Assembly: GCA_030640695.1 (NCBI GenBank) | Contig: DAOWIX010000177.1 | Span: 1 to 5,065, forward strand | Origin: Deltaproteobacteria bacterium | GTDB lineage: Bacteria; Desulfobacterota; Anaeroferrophillalia; Anaeroferrophillales; Tharpellaceae | Direction of reading: 5' to 3' | DNA length: 5,065 bases | Shown here: positions 1-5,065 of the stretch, in pieces | Numbering within the stretch: position 1 is the stretch's first letter | Layout: every line of letters begins with the position of its first letter | Notes under the pieces: model-generated | The model's input: only the letters and a program-made list of their open reading frames with translations | Told to the model about the DNA's origin: nothing | The model's database searches: none | Translations under genes and position numbers: made by a program

Positions 1-561
1 GCTCCGGTTGTCTGTATCAACAGTTTCTACACCGATACCGAAGCTGAAATTGCTGCAATTAAAGCAGAGTGTGAAAAAGTCGGGGCTCGCTGTGCGACCT
101 CCAGGCACTGGCAGTTCGGTGGTGAAGGCGCCAAAGAACTCTGTGAAGCCGTTATCTCAGCTTGTGAAGAGCCGACTGACAACTTCAAGTTCCTCTATGA
201 AGATTCAACTCCGCTGAAAAAACGGATTGAACTGCTGGCCACTGAAGTTTATGGTGCCGACGGTGCTTCCTTCACTGATGAAGCCTTGAAAAAGATTGAG
301 ATGATCGACAATGACCCTGAACTTTCCAAACTTGGAACCTGCATGGTCAAAACCCATCTCTCCCTCTCCCACGATCCGACTTTAAAGGGTCGTCCGAAGG
401 GTTTCATCTTCCCGATCCGCGACGTCCTCATCTATCAGGGTGCAGGTTTCTGCGTACCGCTCTCCGGTACGATTAAACTGATGCCTGGTACAGCCTCTGA
501 TCCGGCTTATCGCCGCATCGATGTTGACACCGAAACCGGTCAGGTTAAAGGTCTCTTCTAA
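1..561 (+). CDS. fhs: Formate-tetrahydrofolate ligase, C-terminal 186 residues (5' end outside window)
   Basis: Formate-tetrahydrofolate ligase makes 10-formyl-tetrahydrofolate from formate, tetrahydrofolate and ATP in the cytoplasm, the entry step of the methyl branch of the Wood-Ljungdahl pathway. The frame is open from base 1 to a TAA at 559-561, so this is about the last third of a protein that is usually about 555-590 residues. Family landmarks in the fragment are INSFYTDTEAEI near the start, HWQFGGEGAKEL at about residues 36-47, KTHLSLSHDPTLKGRPKGF at about 116-134, and the glycine-rich end GAGFCVPLSGTIKLMPG, closing with KGLF. The ASDPAYRRIDVD tail resembles the version I recall from Desulfobacterota rather than Moorella. 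An ATG at 286 lies inside the domain and is not the start. It is followed by a terminator, so it is probably the last gene of its transcript. Confidence 0.95.
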   Translation, partial: APVVCINSFYTDTEAEIAAIKAECEKVGARCATSRHWQFGGEGAKELCEAVISACEEPTDNFKFLYEDSTPLKKRIELLATEVYGADGASFTDEALKKIEMIDNDPELSKLGTCMVKTHLSLSHDPTLKGRPKGFIFPIRDVLIYQGAGFCVPLSGTIKLMPGTASDPAYRRIDVDTETGQVKGLF

Positions 562-596
562 AGAGATTTTAAACTTACCTGACACTACGCCGTAAG

Positions 597-630
597 ACCA
601 CGGCCCCAAACTGAACTTTGGGGCCGTGGT
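597..630 (+). other. 14-bp perfect hairpin downstream of fhs
   Basis: Arm ACCACGGCCCCAAA at 597-610, loop CTGAAC at 611-616, and the exact complementary arm at 617-630. The stem is long and GC-rich, but the bases that follow (TTGACAAACAAAAG) are not a T-run, and neither strand shows one. It is therefore not a standard intrinsic terminator by itself. It could protect the 3' end of fhs mRNA or act together with the terminator 17 bp further on. Confidence 0.75.
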
Positions 631-646
631 TGACAAACAAAAGAAA

Positions 647-695
647 CTGGAGTAAGACGGAAGCCCCTTTCCCGATACTCCAGCTTTTTCGTTTT
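647..695 (+). terminator. Rho-independent terminator after fhs
   Basis: CTGGAGTA at 647-654 pairs with TACTCCAG at 676-683, giving an 8-bp perfect stem. It is followed one base later by T5 (685-689) and then GTTTT (691-695). The 21-base loop can fold further (GGAA 659-662 with TTCC 669-672). More T-runs follow at 703-709 and 716-721. Position and orientation fit the end of the fhs transcript, separating it from acsV. Confidence 0.7.
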
Positions 696-781
696 AGAGA
701 TCTTTTTTTATAACGTTTTTTGACTGTACTTTAATTCACGCAGACAGTTATTAAAGCCACAAAAAGCAGACCCCCAAAACT

Positions 782-2755
782 ATGCCCAATCCGATACATC
801 AGGTAACCTTCCAGCCCAACAACCAAACCGTCGACGTTTTTCGCCACGGTGAAAATCTGCTCCGGGTGGCGATTGCTGCTGGCGTGCATATTAACGCGTC
901 ATGTGGGGGCAACGGGGGTTGTGGAAAATGTCGGGTAATTATTGACCAGGGACAACCTGAATCCGAGAAGTCAGCCAAGATCAGCCCGGAAGAGTGGGAT
1001 AAGGGCTATCGCCTGGCCTGTACCACCAAAGTCGTTGATGACCTGACCGTCACGATACCGCCCGAATCACGCATCGACAACTCCGTCTTAAGAAAAGATT
1101 TAGGCCAGAAACAGCATACCCTGATGGCCCGTGACCTCAACTCGCTGGTTCAGGGCGTCAAGATCAACCCCGCCGTATTTAAATATTACATTGAGTTACC
1201 CGCCCCTACCCTCGACGACAACTTAAGCGACTTAGGTCGCCTCACGCGGGAACTTAAAAATGAACACCAACTTGAAAATATCTCCGCTGACTACTTCCTC
1301 CTGCGCCGCCTGCCCCGTCTCTTACGCGACGCCAAATGGCAAGTCACGGTTACCATAGTTTACAACCCCAAAGGCCTCAAGCTTATCGACATCGAAGCCG
1401 GGGACACTAGAGATAAAAACTACTCTATTATTATAGATATTGGCACGACCACGGTTCAAGGTCAACTCTTGAACCTTAATGCCTCACACCAAGCCGAAGA
1501 GCGCTCGGTTATCGATGACCTCGAAAGTGAGCTGCTGGTCGCCTCCGATGCTAAATATAACTCACAGGTTCGCTTTGGTGAAGATGTCATCACCCGTATT
1601 GTCTACTCGCAAAAAGGTAATGGTTTAAATGAGCTACACCGAGAAATCATCAAAGATCTTAATGAGATAATAGATAATTTGGTGAACAAGGGTGGCATTG
1701 AAAAAGATCAGATATCCCATCTGGTAGTCGCGGCAAATACCACCATGACCCAGTTTTTTCTTGAGATTGACCCCAAATACCTGCGCGAAGATCCTTATGT
1801 TCCAACCGCGAACTTTTTCCCCCCGGTTCGGGCCATCGACTTAGGCCTTAAACTGCCCGATTACGTTCACGTCTACACCTTTCCCGCAGTAGCTTCTTAT
1901 GTGGGTGGAGATATTGTTGCCGGTACCTTGGGCTCAGGAATTTTTCAACGCGAAGAGCTCACCCTTTTTCTCGATGTCGGCACTAATGGCGAACTTGTTT
2001 TAGGCAACTGCGACTGGCTCGTCTGTACCTCCTGTTCTGCGGGACCGGCTTTTGAAGGCGGTGGCCTTAAATATGGCATGCGGGCTACCACGGGGGCAAT
2101 TGAACAGGTTCGTATCAACCCACAAACCTACGAACCGATGTTGCTCACCATCGGCAAAGAAAAACCCCTCGGCATCTGCGGCTCCGGGGTTATCGATGCA
2201 ATTGCCGAAATGCTTCTGGTCGGCCTGATTGAGCCTAACGGCAAATTTAACCAAGAACTTAATACTGACCGGGTTCGTAAAAGTGAAACCGGCTGGGAAT
2301 ACGTCGTCGCCAAAGCTGATCAGAGCGCCGAAGGAATTGATGATATCACCATAACTGAAGGTGATATTGACAATATTATCCGCACCAAGGGAGCCATCTA
2401 CGCGGCTTGTAAAATTCTTTTAGAGAGTGTCGGCCTCACCTTTGCAGAACTCGATAGTTTTGTCATCGCCGGTGGTTTTGGTAAATATATCAACCTGGAA
2501 CGAGCCATCACCATTGGTCTCTTACCCGAAATTGACGTTGAAAAATTCATGTTTGTCGGTAATGGTGCCCTCCTCGGTGAGCGCCTGGTTTCGGTTTCTC
2601 GAGAGATGATGGGTGAAGCCCAAAATATCGCTGCGATGATGACCAATATCGAGCTCGCCAATAACATGAAATTCATGGATGAATATGTGGCGGCTCAATT
2701 TCTGCCACACACCGACACTAACGCCTTTCCAAAGACCATGGAAATGCTGAAATAA
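782..2755 (+). CDS. acsV: Reductive activator of the corrinoid iron-sulfur protein (RACo; 2Fe-2S + ASKHA ATPase)
   Basis: RACo uses ATP hydrolysis to push an electron onto the corrinoid iron-sulfur protein when its Co(I) centre is oxidised to inactive Co(II). It is a cytoplasmic, catalytic repair factor of the Wood-Ljungdahl pathway. The N-terminal plant-type ferredoxin domain (about residues 1-95) has four cysteines for a 2Fe-2S cluster: C41, C47, C50 in SCGGNGGCGKC, and C80. A linker and middle domain reach to about residue 210. The C-terminal ASKHA ATPase domain (DUF4445 type) has phosphate-1 loop DIGTTT at 219-224, conserved CTSCSAGPAFEGGG, phosphate-2 motif DVGTNGE from 398, and adenosine motif FVIAGGFG at 560-567. 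At 657 residues it is close to the usual 630-650 or so. ATG 782 puts the ferredoxin domain at its normal distance from the N-terminus, although no Shine-Dalgarno is visible. Relatives of this family also activate methyltransferase corrinoid proteins, but the adjoining cooC and acsD favour AcsV. Confidence 0.93.
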   Translation: MPNPIHQVTFQPNNQTVDVFRHGENLLRVAIAAGVHINASCGGNGGCGKCRVIIDQGQPESEKSAKISPEEWDKGYRLACTTKVVDDLTVTIPPESRIDNSVLRKDLGQKQHTLMARDLNSLVQGVKINPAVFKYYIELPAPTLDDNLSDLGRLTRELKNEHQLENISADYFLLRRLPRLLRDAKWQVTVTIVYNPKGLKLIDIEAGDTRDKNYSIIIDIGTTTVQGQLLNLNASHQAEERSVIDDLESELLVASDAKYNSQVRFGEDVITRIVYSQKGNGLNELHREIIKDLNEIIDNLVNKGGIEKDQISHLVVAANTTMTQFFLEIDPKYLREDPYVPTANFFPPVRAIDLGLKLPDYVHVYTFPAVASYVGGDIVAGTLGSGIFQREELTLFLDVGTNGELVLGNCDWLVCTSCSAGPAFEGGGLKYGMRATTGAIEQVRINPQTYEPMLLTIGKEKPLGICGSGVIDAIAEMLLVGLIEPNGKFNQELNTDRVRKSETGWEYVVAKADQSAEGIDDITITEGDIDNIIRTKGAIYAACKILLESVGLTFAELDSFVIAGGFGKYINLERAITIGLLPEIDVEKFMFVGNGALLGERLVSVSREMMGEAQNIAAMMTNIELANNMKFMDEYVAAQFLPHTDTNAFPKTMEMLK

Positions 2756-2771
2756 AGGTATATTAATTATT

Positions 2772-3524
2772 ATGGGAAAATCAATTGCGGTTGCCGGTAA
2801 GGGCGGCACTGGAAAAACAACCCTGATCGGTCTGATTCTACGCTGGATGGCGGAACAGGGAATAAAACCGATATTAGCCGTTGATGCCGATGCCAACGCT
2901 AACCTGGGTGAAGTCCTCGACGTCGAAGTTCCGGGCAATATTGGTGAGCTTCGCGAAGGGATGAAAACCGATGTCCCATCCGGCATGACCAAAGAAGCCT
3001 ACATGGAGTATCATATCCAGAATCTCCTGGTCGAGACCGGGACCTTTGATCTTTTGACTATGGGCCGTCCCGAAGGGGCTGGTTGCTACTGTTACGCCAA
3101 CGCCCTCTGTACCAAATTTATCGATTTCATGGTCAAAGAGTATGATTATGTAGTTATCGACAATGAAGCCGGAATGGAGCATTTAAGCCGTCTCTTGATG
3201 AAGGATATCGACCTCCTTTTAGTCGTCTCCGACCCCAGTCTGCGCGGCATCAGGACCGCCGGGCGGATTAAAGAGCTGGTCGAAGAGTTAAAACTCAGGG
3301 TCGGTCGCGTAGCTCTGGTTGTCAATCGCGCCATCGACGGCAAGCTCGTCGATGAAGCCTACGATTTAATCAATGAAATAGGCATCGAGTTGGCCGGGGT
3401 TATTCCCAACGATCCTTTGATTGCCAAGTTCGATCACGAAGGCAAACCAACGGTTACGATTCCAGCTGAGGCTCTCTCTTTCCAGGGAGTCGGAAAAATA
3501 ATGCCAAAAATATTTCCATACTAG
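2772..3524 (+). CDS. cooC: CooC/AcsF-type nickel-insertion ATPase for CO dehydrogenase/acetyl-CoA synthase
   Basis: A cytoplasmic MinD/SIMIBI-class ATPase of 250 residues, the normal size for CooC. These dimeric proteins couple ATP binding to nickel loading of the CO dehydrogenase C-cluster (CooC) or acetyl-CoA synthase A-cluster (AcsF). The sequence shows a deviant Walker A, GKGGTGKTT, at residues 9-17 with the signature lysine K10. It has a switch-like DADANANLGE from 38 and a Walker B ending VVID at 130 followed by NEAGMEHLSR. It also has the family metal-binding CXC pair C105-Y-C107 in GRPEGAGCYCYANALC. It starts 16 bp after acsV with a weak AAAGG at 2754-2758, 13 bases from the ATG, so it is probably in one operon with acsV. 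Which nickel enzyme it serves cannot be told from sequence; the acs setting makes AcsF equally possible. Confidence 0.9.
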   Translation: MGKSIAVAGKGGTGKTTLIGLILRWMAEQGIKPILAVDADANANLGEVLDVEVPGNIGELREGMKTDVPSGMTKEAYMEYHIQNLLVETGTFDLLTMGRPEGAGCYCYANALCTKFIDFMVKEYDYVVIDNEAGMEHLSRLLMKDIDLLLVVSDPSLRGIRTAGRIKELVEELKLRVGRVALVVNRAIDGKLVDEAYDLINEIGIELAGVIPNDPLIAKFDHEGKPTVTIPAEALSFQGVGKIMPKIFPY

Positions 3525-3542
3525 AAATGAGTCAATATTTTT
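3506..3542 (+). terminator. Possible weak AT-only terminator over the cooC stop codon
   Basis: AAAAATATT at 3506-3514 is the exact inverted complement of AATATTTTT at 3534-3542, with a 19-base spacer containing the cooC TAG stop. The stem has no G-C pair and its right arm supplies only a T5, so it would be weak. It may be chance in AT-rich sequence. Confidence 0.25.
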
Positions 3543-3543
3543 C

Positions 3544-3573
3544 TTGAAATAATTTTGCAGATGTGTTTATAGT
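3544..3573 (+). promoter_or_regulatory. Best sigma-70-like promoter candidate for acsD
   Basis: TTGAAA at 3544-3549 (5 of 6 to TTGACA) and TATAGT at 3568-3573 (5 of 6 to TATAAT) are separated by 18 bp. Transcription would begin near 3580, leaving a leader of about 145 bases before the acsD ATG. This is consensus matching only. Confidence 0.45.
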
Positions 3574-3580
3574 CCCGCGC

Positions 3581-3635
3581 TTTGCAAATATACAATGTAC
3601 AGTATCTCCGTAAGAATTAGATAACTTTTGCAAAT
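3581..3635. repeat. Two copies of TTTGCAAAT, 46 bp apart
   Basis: TTTGCAAAT occurs at 3581-3589 and 3627-3635, and its core TTTGCAAA is a perfect 8-bp palindrome. The first copy lies at the predicted start point of the stronger promoter and the second over the -35 box of the weaker one, positions where a repressor would act. A related TTTTGCA is at 3553-3559. A chance origin in AT-rich DNA is quite possible. Confidence 0.3.
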
Positions 3636-3656
3636 CCGCCATACAGGCGTTATTAA
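3628..3656 (+). promoter_or_regulatory. Second, weaker promoter candidate for acsD
   Basis: TTGCAA at 3628-3633 and TATTAA at 3651-3656 are separated by 17 bp, each matching the sigma-70 consensus at 4 of 6. The -35 box overlaps the second TTTGCAAAT copy. Confidence 0.2.
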
Positions 3657-3711
3657 ATATAACTTTGTTTTAGTTTGATAACTAGAAACAAGCAACCCCA
3701 TCAACTCTAAC

Positions 3712-3717
3712 AGGAGG
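3712..3717 (+). promoter_or_regulatory. Strong Shine-Dalgarno site of acsD
   Basis: A full AGGAGG lies 8 bases before ATG 3726. It fixes the acsD start and predicts efficient translation, in contrast to acsV and cooC. Confidence 0.85.
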
Positions 3718-3725
3718 AAAAACTG

Positions 3726-4673
3726 ATGGCATTTTCAGCACAGACAGAGAAGTATTCCGGAAAAATGGGCACCCTGACCTTCGGCAGTGGCGACCAGGCT
3801 CTCACCGTAGGCGGCCAGGCGGCCATGCCTTTCGGCTCATTTGACGGAGAGTTGCCGAACAAAGCGGTCATCGCCATGGAAGTTTACGACGTAGTGAACC
3901 CTGAATGGCCGGCCGCAGTAGTCGATCCTTTCAAAGATGTAATCAATGACCCGGTTGCCTGGGCCAAAAAGAACGTCGAAGAGTACGGTGCCAAAGCGAT
4001 CTGTTTACAACTTACTGCAACCGATCCTAATGGCGAAAACAAAGATGCAGCTTACGCTGCAGATCTGGTCGCTAAGATGCTCGACGCGATCTCCGTTCCC
4101 CTGCTCGTCTGGGGTTGCGGCGCCGTCGAAAAAGACGCCGAAGTTCTGGCTAAAGTTTGTGAAGTCAACGAAGGCAAAAACCTCCTCGTCGGCCCGGCCG
4201 TTGAAGAGAACTACAAAAAGATCGCGGCCGCAGCTCTCGGTTATGGTCATGCCGTGGTTTCTCAGAGTCCGATTGATGTCAACATGGCCAAACAGATGAA
4301 CATCCTGATCAGCAACCTGGGCTTGCCCATGGATAAGATCATCATGGAGCCCTCAACCGCCGCTCTCGGTTATGGAGTTGAATACAGCTATTCGGTTATG
4401 GAACGTATCTCTCTGGCCGCCCTGGCCCAAAATGATGAGAAGATGCAGTGTCCGATGATCAACGATATCGGTAAAGAGTGCTGGAAAGCTCGTGAAGTAA
4501 TGCTGAGCGAGAAAGAGGAACCCGGCTTTGGTCCTGATCAAGAAAAACGCGGAGTTTTGTGGGAAGCGATTACCGCTTTGGATATGCTGATCGCCGGTTC
4601 CAACTTGTTGATCATGCGTAACCCTAAAGCTGTCAAGCTGGTCGAAGAGTGTATTGAAGAGCTGACGGCCTAA
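3726..4673 (+). CDS. acsD: Corrinoid iron-sulfur protein small subunit (acetyl-CoA decarbonylase/synthase delta)
   Basis: AcsD (CdhD, CfsB) pairs with the large subunit AcsC to form the corrinoid iron-sulfur protein, which takes the methyl group from methyl-tetrahydrofolate on cobalamin and passes it to acetyl-CoA synthase. It is cytoplasmic and adopts a TIM-barrel fold that covers the cobalamin bound by AcsC; it has no iron-sulfur cluster of its own. The 315 residues match the family length of about 310-325. Recognisable segments are the N-terminal GQAAMPFGSFDGELPNK, AIAMEVYD, ICLQLTATDPNG, VPLLVWGCGAVEKDAEVL, the mid-protein LLVGPAVEENYKKIAAAA, IIMEPSTAALGYGVEYSYSVMERISLAAL, and the C-terminal WEAITALDMLIAGSNLLIMRNPKAV. 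The start is set by the AGGAGG at 3712. Codon choice (ATC, CTG, GGC) looks more optimised than in acsV. The large-subunit gene acsC, often adjacent, is not in the window. Confidence 0.94.
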   Translation: MAFSAQTEKYSGKMGTLTFGSGDQALTVGGQAAMPFGSFDGELPNKAVIAMEVYDVVNPEWPAAVVDPFKDVINDPVAWAKKNVEEYGAKAICLQLTATDPNGENKDAAYAADLVAKMLDAISVPLLVWGCGAVEKDAEVLAKVCEVNEGKNLLVGPAVEENYKKIAAAALGYGHAVVSQSPIDVNMAKQMNILISNLGLPMDKIIMEPSTAALGYGVEYSYSVMERISLAALAQNDEKMQCPMINDIGKECWKAREVMLSEKEEPGFGPDQEKRGVLWEAITALDMLIAGSNLLIMRNPKAVKLVEECIEELTA

Positions 4674-4689
4674 TCATACCTTAATCTAT

Positions 4690-4703
4690 TTATTAATTAA
4701 TAA
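4690..4703. repeat. 14-bp AT-only palindrome
   Basis: TTATTAATTAATAA at 4690-4703 is a perfect palindrome between acsD and the next gene. It could be a protein-binding site, or simply a product of AT richness. Confidence 0.2.
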
Positions 4704-4714
4704 TTTCGTGCAAA

Positions 4715-4731
4715 GCAGACAAGAAGTCTGC
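4715..4731 (+). promoter_or_regulatory. Hairpin just upstream of the acsB ribosome binding site
   Basis: GCAGAC (4715-4720) and GTCTGC (4726-4731) form a 6-bp stem with loop AAGAA, ending four bases before the Shine-Dalgarno at 4736-4740. No T-run follows, so it is not a terminator. It may mark an mRNA processing or stability element within an acsD-acsB transcript. Confidence 0.4.
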
Positions 4732-4735
4732 ACTC

Positions 4736-4740
4736 GGAGG
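4736..4740 (+). promoter_or_regulatory. Strong Shine-Dalgarno deciding the start at 4748
   Basis: GGAGG sits 7 bases before ATG 4748. It shows that a real, well-translated gene begins here even though its reading is lost some 20 codons later. Confidence 0.75.
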
Positions 4741-4747
4741 ATAAGAT

Positions 4748-4999
4748 ATGTCAAAACAAGTAATCAGTGCCGGTATCCGCGGAGCCAATGTAGTAGTTGA
4801 CCGGGTTGAAGGCAAGCCCCGTGGGTTCGTCGGAGTACGATGTGGTGGTGTAGGTGTCGGAGAGAAGTCCGTCCAATGTCATCTCGAACAGATTGACGCC
4901 GGTAAAAATCGGCATCTCGTTGACTTCGGAGTCGCTCAGCAGGAGCGTCCCGAGGTTGCTCAAATATGTCGCGCCGGCGGTGTCGGGGCTGGGTGGTGA
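4748..4999 (+). CDS. acsB: Start of a probable acsB (acetyl-CoA synthase), broken after about 21 codons by a junction
   Basis: The open frame runs to a TGA at 4997-4999 (83 residues), but only its beginning looks genuine. MSKQVISAGIRGANVVVDRVE resembles the N-terminus I recall for acetyl-CoA synthase (CdhC/AcsB beta subunit) of Desulfobacterota, of the type MSKIIASAAIRGAHKIV. That enzyme condenses methyl, CO and CoA at a nickel-iron A-cluster. The strong Shine-Dalgarno and the position after acsD support this. From about residue 22 the translation becomes glycine- and valine-rich nonsense with no family likeness, and the GC content rises. There the opposite strand carries the convincing protein. 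The rest of acsB, about 700 residues, is absent. The acsB name rests on a short stretch and is moderately sure; the hybrid 83-residue product is not expected to exist as a natural protein. Confidence 0.5.
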   Translation: MSKQVISAGIRGANVVVDRVEGKPRGFVGVRCGGVGVGEKSVQCHLEQIDAGKNRHLVDFGVAQQERPEVAQICRAGGVGAGW

Positions 5000-5065
5000 A
5001 AACTGCGAGGCGTCAATGGTCTGAACCAGCGTGGCCTGCGCCGTGGTGGAGGCCGCGGCGGTTAC
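4751..5065 (-). CDS. Internal fragment of an unrelated, probably secreted beta-propeller/repeat-type protein
   Basis: The reverse frame is open from the window edge (5065) to a TGA at 4751-4753, 104 residues, with its start beyond the window. The text is protein-like: TLVQTIDASQFSPPSPDTAG, GTLLLSDSEVNEMPIF, GVNLFEMTLDG, and SYSDEPTGLAFNPVN at 4796-4840. I recall similar wording in extracellular, calcium-binding or phytase-like propeller proteins, in which a segment such as GHLFxSDD normally follows FNP-N. Here it is replaced by YYIGSADTGTDYLF, which is merely the antisense of the acsB start. The true fragment therefore ends near 4796. Serine, threonine, aspartate and asparagine richness fits an exported protein, but no signal peptide is in view. 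The function is unknown. Local GC is about 60% by hand count (148 of 245 bases for 4821-5065), higher than the acs genes. Confidence 0.5.
   Translation of the reverse strand, partial: VTAAASTTAQATLVQTIDASQFSPPSPDTAGATYLSNLGTLLLSDSEVNEMPIFTGVNLFEMTLDGLLSDTYTTTSYSDEPTGLAFNPVNYYIGSADTGTDYLF
4796..4822. other. Probable chimeric junction
   Basis: To the left, forward-strand acsB reads sensibly to about 4810; to the right, a different reverse-strand protein reads sensibly down to about 4796. The stretch 4796-4810 fits both, as expected when two molecules are joined through a short shared sequence. GC content changes at the same place. No insertion-sequence ends, target duplications or integrase site are visible. 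Confidence 0.55.

Larger units (their letters stand above)
562..781. other. fhs-acsV intergenic region (220 bp)
   Basis: No gene is seen here. The first half holds the two hairpins listed separately. The second half (about 700-781) is AT-rich with T-runs. TTGACT at 720-725 resembles a -35 box, but no well-spaced -10 follows: the closest, TTATTA at 748-753, is 22 bp away. The acsV promoter is therefore not identified. No Shine-Dalgarno sequence is visible in the last 20 bases before the acsV ATG. Confidence 0.5.
3525..3725. promoter_or_regulatory. cooC-acsD intergenic region with candidate promoters (201 bp)
   Basis: No gene is seen in this AT-rich stretch. It separates the accessory genes (acsV, cooC) from the structural gene acsD and probably carries a separate promoter for the latter. 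It contains two sigma-70-like box pairs and a repeated TTTGCAAAT, listed separately. I looked for a cobalamin riboswitch, reasonable upstream of a corrinoid protein gene, but saw no B12-box-like GCCACTG element. A 4-bp hairpin, CGCC/GGCG at 3637-3649, is too weak to call. Confidence 0.5.

Noticed and set aside
8..217. Forward 69-residue open frame inside the first gene
   Set aside because: It lies in a different frame from fhs, whose frame is open and family-like across the same bases; the text is low-complexity K/S/T-rich.
589..604. GCCGT/ACGGC stem that could compete with the 14-bp hairpin, as in an attenuator
   Set aside because: Five base pairs cannot compete with fourteen, and there is no leader peptide or downstream gene close enough to regulate.
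382..636. Reverse 84-residue open frame over the end of fhs and the first hairpin
   Set aside because: It is antisense to a clearly conserved fhs end and runs through the hairpin, with no ribosome site or family likeness.
591..667. Imperfect direct repeat (GTAAGAC...GCCCC at 592 and 652, 60 bp apart)
   Set aside because: Only 12 of 17 positions match; too weak to separate from chance.
2522..2992. Reverse 156-residue open frame across the acsV-cooC boundary
   Set aside because: It is antisense to the ATPase motif end of acsV and the Walker A region of cooC; a shadow of their codon bias.
3525..3725. Cobalamin riboswitch before the corrinoid protein gene
   Set aside because: No B12-box-like sequence or large pairing scaffold is visible in the 201 bases.
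3946..4299. Forward 117-residue open frame within acsD
   Set aside because: It is out of frame with the well-supported acsD and its S/T/K/R-rich text is typical of a shifted frame.
4823..5065. Insertion sequence or mobile element as the cause of the break in acsB
   Set aside because: There is no transposase text, terminal inverted repeat or target duplication at the junction, and the reverse protein is not of a mobile-element type.

Overview
The window is part of a Wood-Ljungdahl (reductive acetyl-CoA) gene cluster from a strict anaerobe with moderate GC. The chromosomal part sits near 50% GC in the lines I counted. The formate-tetrahydrofolate ligase C-terminus and the start of the acetyl-CoA synthase gene look to me like the versions found in Desulfobacterota (former Deltaproteobacteria) rather than in Moorella-type Firmicutes. 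That assignment is from memory of the families and is tentative.

Layout: 1-561 is the 3' end of fhs (formate-tetrahydrofolate ligase), the methyl-branch step that puts formate on tetrahydrofolate. 562-781 is a non-coding gap with a 14-bp perfect hairpin and then a hairpin plus T-run terminator, so fhs appears to end a transcript. 782-2755 is acsV (RACo), the ATP-dependent reductive activator of the corrinoid iron-sulfur protein. 2772-3524 is a CooC/AcsF-type nickel-insertion ATPase, 16 bp downstream and probably co-transcribed. 3525-3725 is a regulatory gap with a good sigma-70-like promoter candidate and a repeated TTTGCAAAT motif. 3726-4673 is acsD (cdhD), the small subunit of the corrinoid iron-sulfur protein. 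After a 74-bp gap, 4748 begins a gene with an excellent ribosome binding site whose first ~21 codons look like acsB (acetyl-CoA synthase).

AcsD, with an AcsC partner not in this window, carries the methyl group on cobalamin. AcsV re-reduces that cobalamin when it is accidentally oxidised. The CooC/AcsF ATPase matures the nickel centre of CO dehydrogenase or acetyl-CoA synthase. AcsB would join methyl, CO and CoA, and Fhs feeds the methyl branch.

The main oddity is at the right end. Near 4796-4822 the acsB reading breaks off, and the rest (about 60% GC by hand count) reads convincingly on the opposite strand as an internal piece of an unrelated, probably secreted, repeat or beta-propeller-like protein. 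The two families share a few bases at the join. I think this is a chimeric junction (assembly or amplification artefact, less likely a real rearrangement), not a new gene. I found no previously undescribed system, CRISPR array, tRNA, rRNA or mobile element.
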